From Streptomyces sp. WAC 01529 (GTDB lineage Bacteria; Actinomycetota; Actinomycetes; Streptomycetales; Streptomycetaceae): 64,000 bases of DNA. Both the position numbers and the translations under genes were made by a program. Positions 34,615 through 43,106 of this stretch are shown here, in pieces. The DNA is taken from the NCBI RefSeq assembly GCF_003945545.1, contig NZ_CP029617.1, positions 4,945,001 to 5,009,000 of the forward strand. Reading direction: 5' to 3'. Below the pieces are notes generated by a model that saw nothing but the letters and a program-made list of their open reading frames with translations, was not told where the DNA came from and did no database searches. The stretch's first letter is position 1; the number at the start of each line of letters is the position of its first letter.

Positions 34615-35057
34615 CACGGCCGGGCGCCCGGCTCGACGCGGCGGCTGACCATCAGGCGGTTCCAGCCATTGATGACGGTGATCAGGCCGATGAGATGGGC
34701 GAGGTGCGCCTCGTCGAAGTGCGCGGCGGCCTCCTCGTACACCTCGTCCGGTACGAAGCCGTCGGTGAGGACGGTGACGGCCTCGGTCAGCGCGAGGGCG
34801 GCGCGCTCGCGCGCGGTGAAGAGGTCCCCGGCCTCCTCCCAGGCGTTGAGGAGGGCGATGCGCCTGGCGCTCTCGCCGTTCTTGAGGGCGATCTCCGCAT
34901 GCATGTCGAGACAGAACGCGCACGCGTTGATCTGCGACGCCCGGATCATCACCAGCTCGGCGAGGGCCGGGTCGCCCAGCCCCTGCTTGGCGGCGGCGCT
35001 CAGCGCGGACATCGCGGCGCCGACACCCTGGTCCAAGTAGGTGGTGCGCGCGGTCAC
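34611..35057 (-). CDS. AhpD/carboxymuconolactone decarboxylase-like
   Basis: 148 aa, GTG at 35057 overlapping the stop of the previous gene. The AhpD-type redox site is ASQINACAFCLDMHAE: Cys-x-x-Cys with a downstream His. Such proteins reduce peroxides with help of a thiol donor. It is a tandem paralogue of the next gene: both share TEAVTVLTDGFVPDEVYE and LI-x-x-ITVIN-x-WNR. The pair presumably works on one pathway or as hetero-oligomers. Divergent from a MocR-type regulator. Confidence 0.9.
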   Translation of the reverse strand: MTARTTYLDQGVGAAMSALSAAAKQGLGDPALAELVMIRASQINACAFCLDMHAEIALKNGESARRIALLNAWEEAGDLFTARERAALALTEAVTVLTDGFVPDEVYEEAAAHFDEAHLAHLIGLITVINGWNRLMVSRRVEPGARPW

Positions 35058-35596
35058 TTGAGGTCTCCGGCCTTGTAGTGGCCCGGCACCTGGCGGGTCG
35101 TGACGCCGAAGCGGTTCCACGCGTTGATGACGGTGATCGCGGCGATCAGCTGGGTCAGCTCCGCCTCCTCGAAGTGCGCGGCGGCCCTCTCGTACACCTC
35201 GTCCGGCACGAAGCCGTCGGTGAGGACGGTGACCGCCTCGGTCAGCTCGATCGCGGCGACCTCCTTGGCCGTGTAGAAGTGCCGGGACTCCTCCCACGCG
35301 CTGAGCTGGATGATCCGCTCGACGCTCTCGCCCGCGGCGAGCGCGTCCTTGGTGTGCATGTCCAGGCAGAGGGCGCAGCGGTTGATCTGGGAGGCGCGGA
35401 TCTTCACCAGTTCGTAGATCACCGGGTCGAGGCCCTTACGGGCCGCCGCGTCGAGTCTGATCATGGCCTTGAAGACCTCGGGAGCATGCGTGGCCCAGGC
35501 GAGGCGGGGCGTGTGCTCGTGGACGTACTCCTTGGCGGAGGAGTTCGCGGGGGCGTTCTCGGACGTGTTCTCAGGGGCGGTCTCGTGCGTCGTCAT
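35054..35596 (-). CDS. AhpD-like protein, tandem paralogue
   Basis: 180 aa from the ATG at 35596; a GTG at 35626 would add ten residues. The N-terminal 25 residues are Glu/Asn/Ser-rich. The redox motif is ASQINRCALCLDMHTK (Cys-x-x-Cys, His). It is first in the reverse-strand operon and begins 47 bp from the start of the divergent MocR/PdxR-type regulator gene, so that regulator likely controls it. Overlaps the next gene by GTGA. Confidence 0.9.
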   Translation of the reverse strand: MTTHETAPENTSENAPANSSAKEYVHEHTPRLAWATHAPEVFKAMIRLDAAARKGLDPVIYELVKIRASQINRCALCLDMHTKDALAAGESVERIIQLSAWEESRHFYTAKEVAAIELTEAVTVLTDGFVPDEVYERAAAHFEEAELTQLIAAITVINAWNRFGVTTRQVPGHYKAGDLK

Positions 35597-35643
35597 GCCC
35601 TCGACCCTACGGTCGGGGTAGCCCACCGGTATGGTCCATTTCC
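35597..35643. promoter_or_regulatory. Divergent AhpD/MocR promoter gap
   Basis: Only 47 bp separate the two start codons. The sequence TACCCCGACCG read on the reverse strand and ACCGGTATGGTCCAT (35625-35639) read forward are the notable parts. MocR-type regulators commonly bind in such shared gaps. No ribosome site is evident for the regulator gene, whose message may be nearly leaderless. Confidence 0.35.
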
Positions 35644-37050
35644 ATGGCGGAATCCTGGGCCAATCTCGGCGTCGACCTGCATCTGGAGACGGGCGGCGAC
35701 GCGTCCCGCAACGGCGTGCGCAAGGGCCTGACGGACGCCCTGCGCGCGGCGGTGCGCGGCGGCCGTCTCGCCCCCGGCACCCGGCTGCCCTCGTCCCGCT
35801 CCCTCGCCGTCGACCTCGGCATCGCGCGCAACACCGTCGCCGACGCCTACGCCGACCTGGTCGCCGAGGGCTGGCTCACCGCCCGCCAGGGCTCGGGCAC
35901 GCGGGTCGCCGAGCGCGCGATCACCCCGCCGGTGCGGCCCGCGCCGACCCGCAGGCCCGCGGGCGCCCCGACGTACGACCTCACCCCCGGCACGCCCGAC
36001 CTGGCCGCCTTCCCGCGCGCGGAGTGGCTCAAGGCGGCCCGGCGCGCGCTGTCGGCGGCGCCCAACGCCGCGTTCGGGTACGGCGATCCCCGTGGCCGCG
36101 TCGAACTCCGCGAGGCCCTTGCCGGCTACCTCGCGCGGGCCCGCGGCGTGCACGCCGACCCCGACCGCGTGATCATCACCGCCGGATTCGTGCACGGCCT
36201 GTCCCTCCTGGGCCGGGTGCTGCGGGCGCGCGGTCTGCGGGCGGCGGCCGTGGAGTCGTACGGCCTGGACATCCACTGGAACCTGCTGCACCGCGCGGGC
36301 CTGCGGACGAGCCCCCTCGACTTCGACGACCTGGGCACCCGCACCGCGGGGCTCGACGCGGGCGCCGCGAAGGCGGTGCTGCTCACGCCCGCACACCAGT
36401 TCCCGATGGGCGTACCGCTCCACCCCGACCGGCGCGCGGCGGCCGTCGACTGGGCGCGGCGCGAGGGCGGGCTGATCCTGGAGGACGACTACGACGGCGA
36501 GTTCCGCTACGACCGCCAGCCCGTCGGCGCGCTCCAGGGCCTCGACCCCGAGCACGTGGTCTACCTCGGCACGGCCAGCAAGTCCCTCGCACCCGGGCTG
36601 CGACTCGGCTGGATGGTGGTGCCGTCGGGGCTGCGCGACGAGGTGCTCGGCGAGAAGGACGCGGCCGGGTGGTCCTGCGGCACGCTCGACCAGCTGACGC
36701 TCGCGGACTTCCTCACGTCGGGTGCGTACGACCGTCATGTGCGCGCCGCCCGCCTGCGCTACCGGCGCCGCCGCGACCAGCTCGTGGCGGCCCTCGCCGA
36801 ACGGTCCCCCGAGACCCGCGCCTCGGGCATCGCGGCCGGCCTCCACGCGGTCCTCGAACTCCCGCCGGGCACCGAGCAGTCGGTCGTCCAGGCCGCCAAC
36901 TGGGAACGCCTCGCCGTCCAGGGCCTGGCCCGCTTCCGCCATCCGCTCGCGGGGGTGGGGGAGCGGGACGCGCTGGTGGTGGGGTACGGGACGCCCGCGG
37001 AGCACGCGTGGGCGGGGGCGCTGGACGCGCTGTGCCGGGTGCTTCCGTGA
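35644..37050 (+). CDS. MocR/PdxR-family regulator
   Basis: 468 aa. GntR-type winged helix at the N-terminus (RLAPGTRLPSSRSLAVDLG, ARNTVADAYADLVAEGWL) fused to a fold-type-I aminotransferase domain. PLP-binding Lys is in LGTASKSLAPGLRLGW; DDYDGEFRYDR carries the Asp/Tyr of the cofactor pocket. These regulators sense PLP or a PLP-amine adduct and activate a divergent gene, here the two AhpD-like genes and the PEP-mutase-like gene. PdxR would normally stand beside pdxS/pdxT, which are not in the window, so I call only MocR type. Confidence 0.92.
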   Translation: MAESWANLGVDLHLETGGDASRNGVRKGLTDALRAAVRGGRLAPGTRLPSSRSLAVDLGIARNTVADAYADLVAEGWLTARQGSGTRVAERAITPPVRPAPTRRPAGAPTYDLTPGTPDLAAFPRAEWLKAARRALSAAPNAAFGYGDPRGRVELREALAGYLARARGVHADPDRVIITAGFVHGLSLLGRVLRARGLRAAAVESYGLDIHWNLLHRAGLRTSPLDFDDLGTRTAGLDAGAAKAVLLTPAHQFPMGVPLHPDRRAAAVDWARREGGLILEDDYDGEFRYDRQPVGALQGLDPEHVVYLGTASKSLAPGLRLGWMVVPSGLRDEVLGEKDAAGWSCGTLDQLTLADFLTSGAYDRHVRAARLRYRRRRDQLVAALAERSPETRASGIAAGLHAVLELPPGTEQSVVQAANWERLAVQGLARFRHPLAGVGERDALVVGYGTPAEHAWAGALDALCRVLP

Positions 37051-37158
37051 CCCGGCGCGCTCGTCCCCGCGGTCCTGTGGGCCTGCGCCCAAAGCCGTAA
37101 CCGGCCTCGGCCGCCGGACCGATCCGATCGCGCCACACCCCCAACTACCGTCCCACGC

Positions 37159-38049
37159 ATGACGAAAACGACACCGACAGGTGAGGGGCCGACCGGCCGG
37201 GTGACCGTGCTCGGCCTGGGCGACATGGGCTCGGCGATCGCAAGGACCTTCGTGGAGCACGGCTTTGACACCACGGTCTGGAACAGAACCGCGTCCAAGA
37301 GCGCGCCACTGGTCGACGCCGGGGCGACGGCGGCGGAGACGGCCGCGGGGGCGGTGGCGGCGAGCCCGCTCGTCGTGATCTGCCTGCTCGACGGCGCGGC
37401 GGTGGACGAGGTCCTGGCGGCCGTGGAGGGGGCGGTCGCGGGCAAGGTCCTGGTGAACGTCACGAGCGGCTCTCCCGCGCAGGCGCGGGCGAACGAGCGC
37501 TGGGCGGGCGAGCGTGGCGCGGAGTACATCGACGGCAAGGTCATGGGAGACCCGCCGGACGTGGGCAAGCCGCACGTCAGGTTCCCCTTCAGCGGCTCCC
37601 GCGCGGCCTACGAGGCCCATGAGCCGACGCTGCGGCTGCTCGGCGGCATCGCGTACCACGGGGAGGACGCGGGGGCCGCGGCCGTGGAGTTCATGGCCCA
37701 GGTCGCGATGGGCTTCGAGATGCTCATCGGCTTCCTGCACACGCTCAAGCTGGTGCGGGCGGAGGGAGGCGACGTGGCCGCTTTCACCGAACGCTTCGCG
37801 GACTCACTGTCCGGCTACCCGCCCCTGCTCACCTCGATGGCCGACGCGATCAAGACCGGCGAGTATGGCCCGGACCTCGGCTCGCTCAACGTCCAGGCGG
37901 CCCTGATGGACGACTTGATCAGCCACCGGGAGTCGGTCGGGGTGGAGGCGGTACGGATGCGAGAGGTAAAGACCTTGATGGACCACCGAATAGCAACCGG
38001 CCACGGCGAACAGGGCTTCTCCAGCCTGTTCGAACTCCTGACCAAGTAA
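37159..38049 (+). CDS. Imine reductase-like NAD(P) oxidoreductase
   Basis: 296 aa. N-terminal Rossmann domain (VTVLGLGDMGSAIARTFVEHG, VWNRTASK) of the beta-hydroxyacid dehydrogenase type, then NVTSGSPAQAR, where hydroxyacid dehydrogenases have a catalytic Lys helix further on. The C-terminal helical part (AVEFMAQVAMGFEMLIGFLHTLKL) matches imine-reductase-like proteins of Streptomyces. Natural substrates of most family members are unknown. Monocistronic by appearance; ATG at 37159 follows a weak ribosome site. Confidence 0.82.
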   Translation: MTKTTPTGEGPTGRVTVLGLGDMGSAIARTFVEHGFDTTVWNRTASKSAPLVDAGATAAETAAGAVAASPLVVICLLDGAAVDEVLAAVEGAVAGKVLVNVTSGSPAQARANERWAGERGAEYIDGKVMGDPPDVGKPHVRFPFSGSRAAYEAHEPTLRLLGGIAYHGEDAGAAAVEFMAQVAMGFEMLIGFLHTLKLVRAEGGDVAAFTERFADSLSGYPPLLTSMADAIKTGEYGPDLGSLNVQAALMDDLISHRESVGVEAVRMREVKTLMDHRIATGHGEQGFSSLFELLTK

Positions 38050-38069
38050 CCCTGCCGAAGAACGCCCCG

Positions 38070-38195
38070 GGCATGGGCGCCCCGTCAGGGGCGCGGGGAA
38101 CGGCGCGCTCAGCCACAACGCACCCGCAGGGAAGGAACCGGAGCACAGGCGCCCCGCCAGAGCCCGCCGGGGAACGGCACACTCAGCCGTACCCC
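38070..38195. repeat. Streptomyces-type intergenic repeat, two copies
   Basis: Two related units follow each other: GGGCGCCCCGTC-AGGGGCGCGGGGAACGGC-GCGCTCAGCCACAACG (about 38076-38121) and AGGCGCCCCGCC-AGAGCCCGCCGGGGAACGGC-ACACTCAGCCGTACC, about 38147-38195, each given here in pieces. The shared core is GCGCCCCG, CGGGGAACGGC, CTCAGCC. I recognise it as a repeat scattered in Streptomyces intergenic DNA (recalled, not searched). The first unit can fold GCGCCCC/GGGGCGC. Confidence 0.7.
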
Positions 38196-38268
38196 CAATA
38201 CCCTTGGGTAGGCTGCCCGTTGAACCGCGCCGCCGCGTGCCACCGCCCCCACCGCCCAGGAGCCCCCC

Positions 38269-39090
38269 GTGCCCGAGTCCATGCCAGAGACCGAGTCCGA
38301 CCTCAGCAGAGTCGACACCGCCCGGCCCCACACGGCCCGCATCTGGAACTACTGGCTCGGCGGCAAGGACAACTACGAGGTGGACCAAGAGGCGGGCGAC
38401 CGCATCCGCGAACTCCACCCTGGCATCGGCGAGTACGCCCGCGCCGACCGCCTCTTCCTGGGCCGCGCGGTGCGTCACCTGGTGAAGGACGAGGGCATCC
38501 GGCAGTTCCTCGACGTCGGCACGGGCCTGCCCACCGCCGACAACACCCACGAGGTAGCCCAGCGCCTCGCCCCCGAGTCCCGCATCGTCTACGTCGACAA
38601 CGACCCGCTGGTCCTCGCCCACGCCCGCGCCCTGCTCACGAGCTCCGCCGAGGGCCGCACCGACTACCTCGACGCCGACATGCGCGACGTCGACACCATC
38701 CTCGAACACGCCGCCCGCACCCTCGACTTCAGCGAGCCGGTCGCCCTGATGCTGCTCGGCGTCGTCATCTTCATCGACGACGACACGGAGGCGTACGACA
38801 CCGTGCGACGGCTCCTCGACGGCCTGCCCGCGGGCAGCCACCTCGTCCTCAGCCACACCGTCACCAGCCCGTCGATGCCGGACGTGGACGCGGCCGTGGC
38901 GTTCTGGAACGAGCACGGGACACCGAAGCTCACCCAGCGCACCCCGGACCAAGTGGCCCGCTTCTTCGACGGGTTGCGCCTCCTAGAGCCGGGCGTGGTG
39001 TCGTGCAACCGCTGGCGGCCCGAGCCGGCCGAAGCCGACGCGCCGCTCCCGGACGAGGTGGCGATGTTCGCCGGCGTGGGCCGCAAGTGA
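38269..39090 (+). CDS. DUF574 SAM-dependent methyltransferase
   Basis: 273 aa. Streptomycete DUF574 (Methyltransf_19) family: the N-terminal ARIWNYWLGGKDNYEVDQ is diagnostic. The SAM-binding loop is FLDVGTGLPTADNTHEVA, followed by VYVDNDPLVLAHA and DYLDADMRDVDTIL. Dozens of paralogues occur per Streptomyces genome, mostly of unknown substrate. The ATG at 38269 or, less well, 38281 (second Met) is the start. A hairpin with the rocD end lies downstream. Confidence 0.92.
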   Translation: MPESMPETESDLSRVDTARPHTARIWNYWLGGKDNYEVDQEAGDRIRELHPGIGEYARADRLFLGRAVRHLVKDEGIRQFLDVGTGLPTADNTHEVAQRLAPESRIVYVDNDPLVLAHARALLTSSAEGRTDYLDADMRDVDTILEHAARTLDFSEPVALMLLGVVIFIDDDTEAYDTVRRLLDGLPAGSHLVLSHTVTSPSMPDVDAAVAFWNEHGTPKLTQRTPDQVARFFDGLRLLEPGVVSCNRWRPEPAEADAPLPDEVAMFAGVGRK

Positions 39091-39120
39091 GGTGACTGAC
39101 GGCGGGCCGAGCCGCGCGGC

Positions 39121-39159
39121 GCCGTACCGGGGACAGGGGCGCAGGGCCCCCGGTACGGC
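39121..39159. terminator. Hairpin between convergent genes
   Basis: GCCGTACCGGGG (39121-39132) pairs with CCCCGGTACGGC (39148-39159), a 12-bp stem. Serves the methyltransferase gene and rocD. Confidence 0.85.
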
Positions 39160-39168
39160 ACCGGACCG

Positions 39169-40392
39169 CTAGCTCAGCACCGACCGCAGCTGATCAAGAC
39201 CCCAGTCCAGATCCTCCTTGCTGATCACCAGCGGGGGAGCGATGCGGATCGTCGCCCCGTGCGTGTCCTTGACCAGCACCCCCCGGTCCATCAGCTTCTC
39301 CGAGACCTCCCGGCCCGTGCCGTGCGACGGGGCGATGTCGACGCCCGCCCACAGCCCGCGCCCGCGCACCTGAGTCACCTTGCCGGTCCCCGTCAGCAGC
39401 CCCAGCTCGGCGTGGAGATGGTCGCCCAGCTCCGTGGCCCGCTCCTGGAACTCGCCGGTCGACAGCATGGCGATCACCTCCAGCGCCACGGCACAGGCGA
39501 GGGGATTGCCGCCGAACGTCGACCCGTGCTCGCCCGGCCCGAACACCCCGAGCACATCGGCGTCCGCGACCACCGCCGACACCGGCACGACCCCGCCGCC
39601 GAGTGCCTTGCCCAGTACGTACACGTCCGGCACCACGCCCTCGTGCTCACACGCGAACGTACGTCCCGTCCGGCCGAGCCCCGACTGGATCTCGTCCGCC
39701 ATGAAGAGCACCCCGCGCTCCCGGGTCAGCTCCCTGACCCCCGCCAGATACCCGGCGGGCGGCACGAGCACCCCGGCCTCGCCCTGGATCGGTTCGAGCA
39801 GCACCGCCACGGTGTCGTCGGTGAGCGCGGCCCGCAGCGCCGCCAGATCCCCGTACGGCACGATGTCGAAACCCGGGGTGTACGGCCCGTAGTCCGCCCG
39901 CGCCTCGGCGTCCGTGGAGAAGCTGATGATGGTCGTGGTCCGGCCGTGGAAGTTGTCGGCGGCGACGACGATCCTCGCCCGCCCGTCCGGCACGCCCTTG
40001 ACCTTGTACCCCCACTTCCGCGCGGTCTTCACCGCCGTCTCGACGGCCTCCGCGCCCGTGTTCATCGGCAGCACCATCTCCTTGCCGCACAGCTCGGCCA
40101 GGCGCGTGCAGAACTCGGCGAACCGGTCGTGGTGGAAGGCCCGCGAGGTCAGCGTGACGCGGTCCAGCTGGGCCTTGGCCGCATCGACCAGCCTGCGGTT
40201 GCCGTGCCCGAAGTTGAGCGCCGAGTACCCGGCGAGCATGTCGAGGTAGCGGCGCCCCTCGACGTCGGTCATCCACGCGCCCTCGGCGGAGGCGACCACG
40301 ATGGGCAGCGGATGGTAGTTGTGCGCGCTGTGCGCCTCGGCCGAGGCGATGAACTGCTCGCTGGCCGTGCGGGGAGATGGCGTACTCGACAC
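39169..40392 (-). CDS. rocD: Ornithine aminotransferase
   Basis: 407 aa from the GTG at 40392 (GGAGA just upstream). PLP enzyme transferring the delta-amino group of ornithine to 2-oxoglutarate, in arginine and ornithine breakdown. Signature parts: NTGAEAVETAVKTARKWGY, the Asp of FMADEIQSGLGRTG, and the Schiff-base Lys in YVLGKALGGGVVPVSA. Upstream codons to 40443 are not needed by the family. Divergent from glyA across 247 bp. Confidence 0.93.
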   Translation of the reverse strand: MSSTPSPRTASEQFIASAEAHSAHNYHPLPIVVASAEGAWMTDVEGRRYLDMLAGYSALNFGHGNRRLVDAAKAQLDRVTLTSRAFHHDRFAEFCTRLAELCGKEMVLPMNTGAEAVETAVKTARKWGYKVKGVPDGRARIVVAADNFHGRTTTIISFSTDAEARADYGPYTPGFDIVPYGDLAALRAALTDDTVAVLLEPIQGEAGVLVPPAGYLAGVRELTRERGVLFMADEIQSGLGRTGRTFACEHEGVVPDVYVLGKALGGGVVPVSAVVADADVLGVFGPGEHGSTFGGNPLACAVALEVIAMLSTGEFQERATELGDHLHAELGLLTGTGKVTQVRGRGLWAGVDIAPSHGTGREVSEKLMDRGVLVKDTHGATIRIAPPLVISKEDLDWGLDQLRSVLS

Positions 40393-40498
40393 GGGGTCTC
40401 CGTTCGTCCTGCGGCGTGAAGCGATGGTGGGCCGGTAGGCCAATTTCTATCGTCGCTCGCATCGCGGACGAAGAAACCTGCCACAACGGCGTGCCAGC

Positions 40499-40600
40499 TA
40501 TGGTGGCCCCAACAGCACGGCGACTGGCGCACGGGGAACCGACCCCGAGGAAGCCGTGCGAAGGCAGAACCTTCGAGGTGCCGACCGCCTGGGCACCCGG
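40499..40600 (+). ncRNA. ZTP (pfl) riboswitch leader of glyA
   Basis: The glyA leader carries the conserved parts of the ZTP riboswitch: GACTGGCG (40522-40529), GGAAGCCG (40549-40556) and the invariant 3' block CCGCCTGGGCA (40585-40595). Between them ACGGGG/CCCC and CGAAGG-cagaa-CCTTCG (40559-40575) form hairpins. ZTP (ZMP) builds up when 10-formyl-THF is low; the riboswitch then turns on folate and purine one-carbon genes, with glyA a classic target. A TATGGT box (40499-40504) just upstream fits a -10. No strong terminator follows, so control is probably at translation (RBS 40629-40634). Confidence 0.9.
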
Positions 40601-40639
40601 GACACGACCGGACACACACCGCTCGCCCCGGAGGACGCC

Positions 40640-41938
40640 ATGACTCCCTCTTCTTCTCCTTCCCCTTACGCTGCCGCTCAGCACCACCCCGCCCTCGCCG
40701 CCGAGGACCCCGAACTCGCCGCCCTCATCGGCGCCGAGGAACGGCTCCAGGCCGACACCCTGCGGCTGATCCCCAGCGAGAACTACGTCTCCTCCGCCGT
40801 CCTCGAAGCCTCCGGCACCGTCCTTCAGAACAAGTACAGCGAGGGCTACCCGGGCCGCCGCTACTACGAGGGCCAGCAGAACATCGACCCCGTCGAGCGC
40901 CTGGCCATCGCCCGCGCCAAGGCCCTCTTCGGCGTCGAGCACGCCAACGTCCAGCCCTACTCCGGCTCCCCGGCCAACCTCGCCGTCTACCTCGCCTTCG
41001 CCGAGCCCGGTGACACCGTGATGGGGATGGCCCTGCCCATGGGCGGCCACCTCACCCATGGCTGGGGCGTCTCCGCCACCGGCAAGTGGTTCCGCGGCGT
41101 GCAGTACGGCGTACGCCGGGACACCGGGCTCATCGACCTCGACGAGGTCCGCGACCTCGCCCTCAAGGAGCGCCCCAAGCTGATCTTCTGCGGCGGCACC
41201 GCGCTGCCCCGCACCATCGACTTCGCGGCCTTCGCCGAGATCGCCCGCGAGGCCGGCGCCGTCCTGGTCGCCGACATCGCGCACATCGCCGGACTGATCG
41301 CGGGCGGCGCCCACCCCTCACCGGTACCGCACGCCGACGTGATCTCCACGACCACCCACAAGACCCTGCGCGGTCCGCGCGGCGCGATGCTCATGGCCCG
41401 CGAGGAGCACGCCAAGGCCATCGACAAGGCGGTCTTCCCCGGCCTCCAGGGCGGCCCGCACAACCAGACCACCGCCGCCATCGCCGTCGCCCTGCACGAA
41501 GCCTCCCGGCCCTCCTTCCGCGACTACGCCCACGCGGTCGTCGCCAACGCCAAGGCCCTCGCCGAGGCCCTGCTCGCCCGCGGCTTCGACCTGGTCTCCG
41601 GCGGCACCGACAACCACCTGATCCTGATGGACCTCACCCCCAAGGACGTACCGGGCAAGATCGCCGCCAAGGCCCTGGACCGGGCCGGGATCGTCGTCAA
41701 CCACAACACCGTGCCCTTCGACCCGAGGAAGCCCTTCGACCCCTCGGGCGTGCGCATCGGCACCCCCTCCCTCACCTCCCGGGGCCTCGGCACCGAGCAC
41801 ATGGCGGCCGTCGCCGACTGGATCGACCGCGGTGTCGCCGCCGCGCGCGCCGAGGACGAGGACGCCCTGACGAAGATCAGGGCCGAGGTCGCCGACCTGA
41901 TGTCCGCCCACCCGGCCCCCGGCCTGCCCACCGACTGA
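40640..41938 (+). CDS. glyA: Serine hydroxymethyltransferase
   Basis: 432 aa. PLP enzyme converting serine and THF to glycine and 5,10-methylene-THF, the substrate of FolD. PLP-binding Lys is in ISTTTHKTLRGPRG; IPSENYVSSAVLEASGTVLQNKYSEGYPGRRYYEGQ, named here only by its ends, is the active-site strand and contains the YxEGYPGRRYY-type loop. The ATG at 40640 follows GGAGGA. A ZTP riboswitch lies in its leader. From memory this corresponds to the second glyA of S. coelicolor (SCO4837). Confidence 0.96.
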   Translation: MTPSSSPSPYAAAQHHPALAAEDPELAALIGAEERLQADTLRLIPSENYVSSAVLEASGTVLQNKYSEGYPGRRYYEGQQNIDPVERLAIARAKALFGVEHANVQPYSGSPANLAVYLAFAEPGDTVMGMALPMGGHLTHGWGVSATGKWFRGVQYGVRRDTGLIDLDEVRDLALKERPKLIFCGGTALPRTIDFAAFAEIAREAGAVLVADIAHIAGLIAGGAHPSPVPHADVISTTTHKTLRGPRGAMLMAREEHAKAIDKAVFPGLQGGPHNQTTAAIAVALHEASRPSFRDYAHAVVANAKALAEALLARGFDLVSGGTDNHLILMDLTPKDVPGKIAAKALDRAGIVVNHNTVPFDPRKPFDPSGVRIGTPSLTSRGLGTEHMAAVADWIDRGVAAARAEDEDALTKIRAEVADLMSAHPAPGLPTD

Positions 41939-42037
41939 CGCCCGCCCGCCTGGTCGGCCTCCCGGCGGAGGTTGACCAGGTCACATCACCGCAAGCCTGT
42001 TTCCGAGCTATGAGAGTCACCTGAGAGAATGGGGCGC

Positions 42038-43051
42038 ATGGCCTCTGAACGACCTCGTGTGCTCTCCGGAATCCAGCCCACCGCCGGCTCGTTCCACCTC
42101 GGCAACTACCTCGGCGCGGTCCGCCAGTGGGTGGCCCTCCAGGACTCCCACGACGCCTTCTACATGGTGGTCGACCTGCACGCGATCACGGTCCCGCAGG
42201 ACCCCGCGGAACTGCGCGCCAACACCCGGCTCGCCGCCGCCCAGCTGCTGGCCGCCGGTCTCGACCCGGAGCGCTGCACGCTCTTCGTCCAGAGCCACGT
42301 CCCCGAGCACGCCCAGCTCGGCTGGGTCATGAACTGCCTCACCGGCTTCGGCGAGGCCTCCCGCATGACGCAGTTCAAGGACAAGTCCGCCAAGCAGGGC
42401 GCCGAGCGCGCCTCGGTCGGCCTCTTCACGTATCCGGTCCTCCAGGTCGCGGACATCCTGCTCTACCAGGCGAACGAGGTGCCGGTCGGCGAGGACCAGC
42501 GCCAGCACATCGAGCTGACCCGCGACCTCGCCGAGCGCTTCAACGGCCGCTTCGGCCAGACGTTCACGGTCCCCTCGGCGTACATCCTCAAGGAGACGGC
42601 GAAGATTTACGACCTTCAGGACCCGTCGATCAAGATGAGCAAGTCGGCGTCCACGCCGAAGGGCCTGATCAACCTCCTCGACGAGCCGAAGGCCACCGCC
42701 AAGAAGGTCAAGAGCGCCGTCACCGACACCGACACGGTGGTCCGCTACGACCTGGCCGAGAAGCCGGGCATCAGCAACCTCCTCAGCATCTACTCCACGC
42801 TCACCGGCACCGGTATCGCGGAACTGGAGCAGAAGTACGCCGGCAGGGGCTACGGTGCGCTGAAGACCGACCTCGCCGAGGTCATGGTCGAGTTCGTGAC
42901 CCCGTTCCGGGACCGCACCCAGGAGTACCTGGACGACCCGGAGACGCTCGACTCGATCCTGGCCAAGGGCGCGGAGAAGGCCCGTGCCGTCGCCGCCGAG
43001 ACCCTCGCGCAGGCGTACGACAAGGTGGGCTTCCTGCCCGCCAAGCACTGA
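42038..43051 (+). CDS. trpS: Tryptophanyl-tRNA synthetase
   Basis: 337 aa from the ATG at 42038; an ATG at 42029 would add three residues. Class I synthetase charging tRNA-Trp. The HIGH-type motif is HLGN in GSFHLGNYLGAV and the KMSKS motif is IKMSKSAS; GEDQRQHIELTRDLAERFN is the family segment between them. Some Streptomyces have a second, indolmycin-resistant trpS elsewhere; which type this is cannot be settled from the sequence alone. Confidence 0.96.
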   Translation: MASERPRVLSGIQPTAGSFHLGNYLGAVRQWVALQDSHDAFYMVVDLHAITVPQDPAELRANTRLAAAQLLAAGLDPERCTLFVQSHVPEHAQLGWVMNCLTGFGEASRMTQFKDKSAKQGAERASVGLFTYPVLQVADILLYQANEVPVGEDQRQHIELTRDLAERFNGRFGQTFTVPSAYILKETAKIYDLQDPSIKMSKSASTPKGLINLLDEPKATAKKVKSAVTDTDTVVRYDLAEKPGISNLLSIYSTLTGTGIAELEQKYAGRGYGALKTDLAEVMVEFVTPFRDRTQEYLDDPETLDSILAKGAEKARAVAAETLAQAYDKVGFLPAKH

Positions 43052-43106
43052 GCAGCGCCCTCCCGCCCACCGGCACGACGAATCGACACGACGACAGGAG
43101 TACGAC

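Noticed and set aside
41972..42014. Promoter TTGACC...TATGAG for trpS
   Set aside because: The two boxes are 31 bp apart, too far for one promoter, and neither has a good partner.
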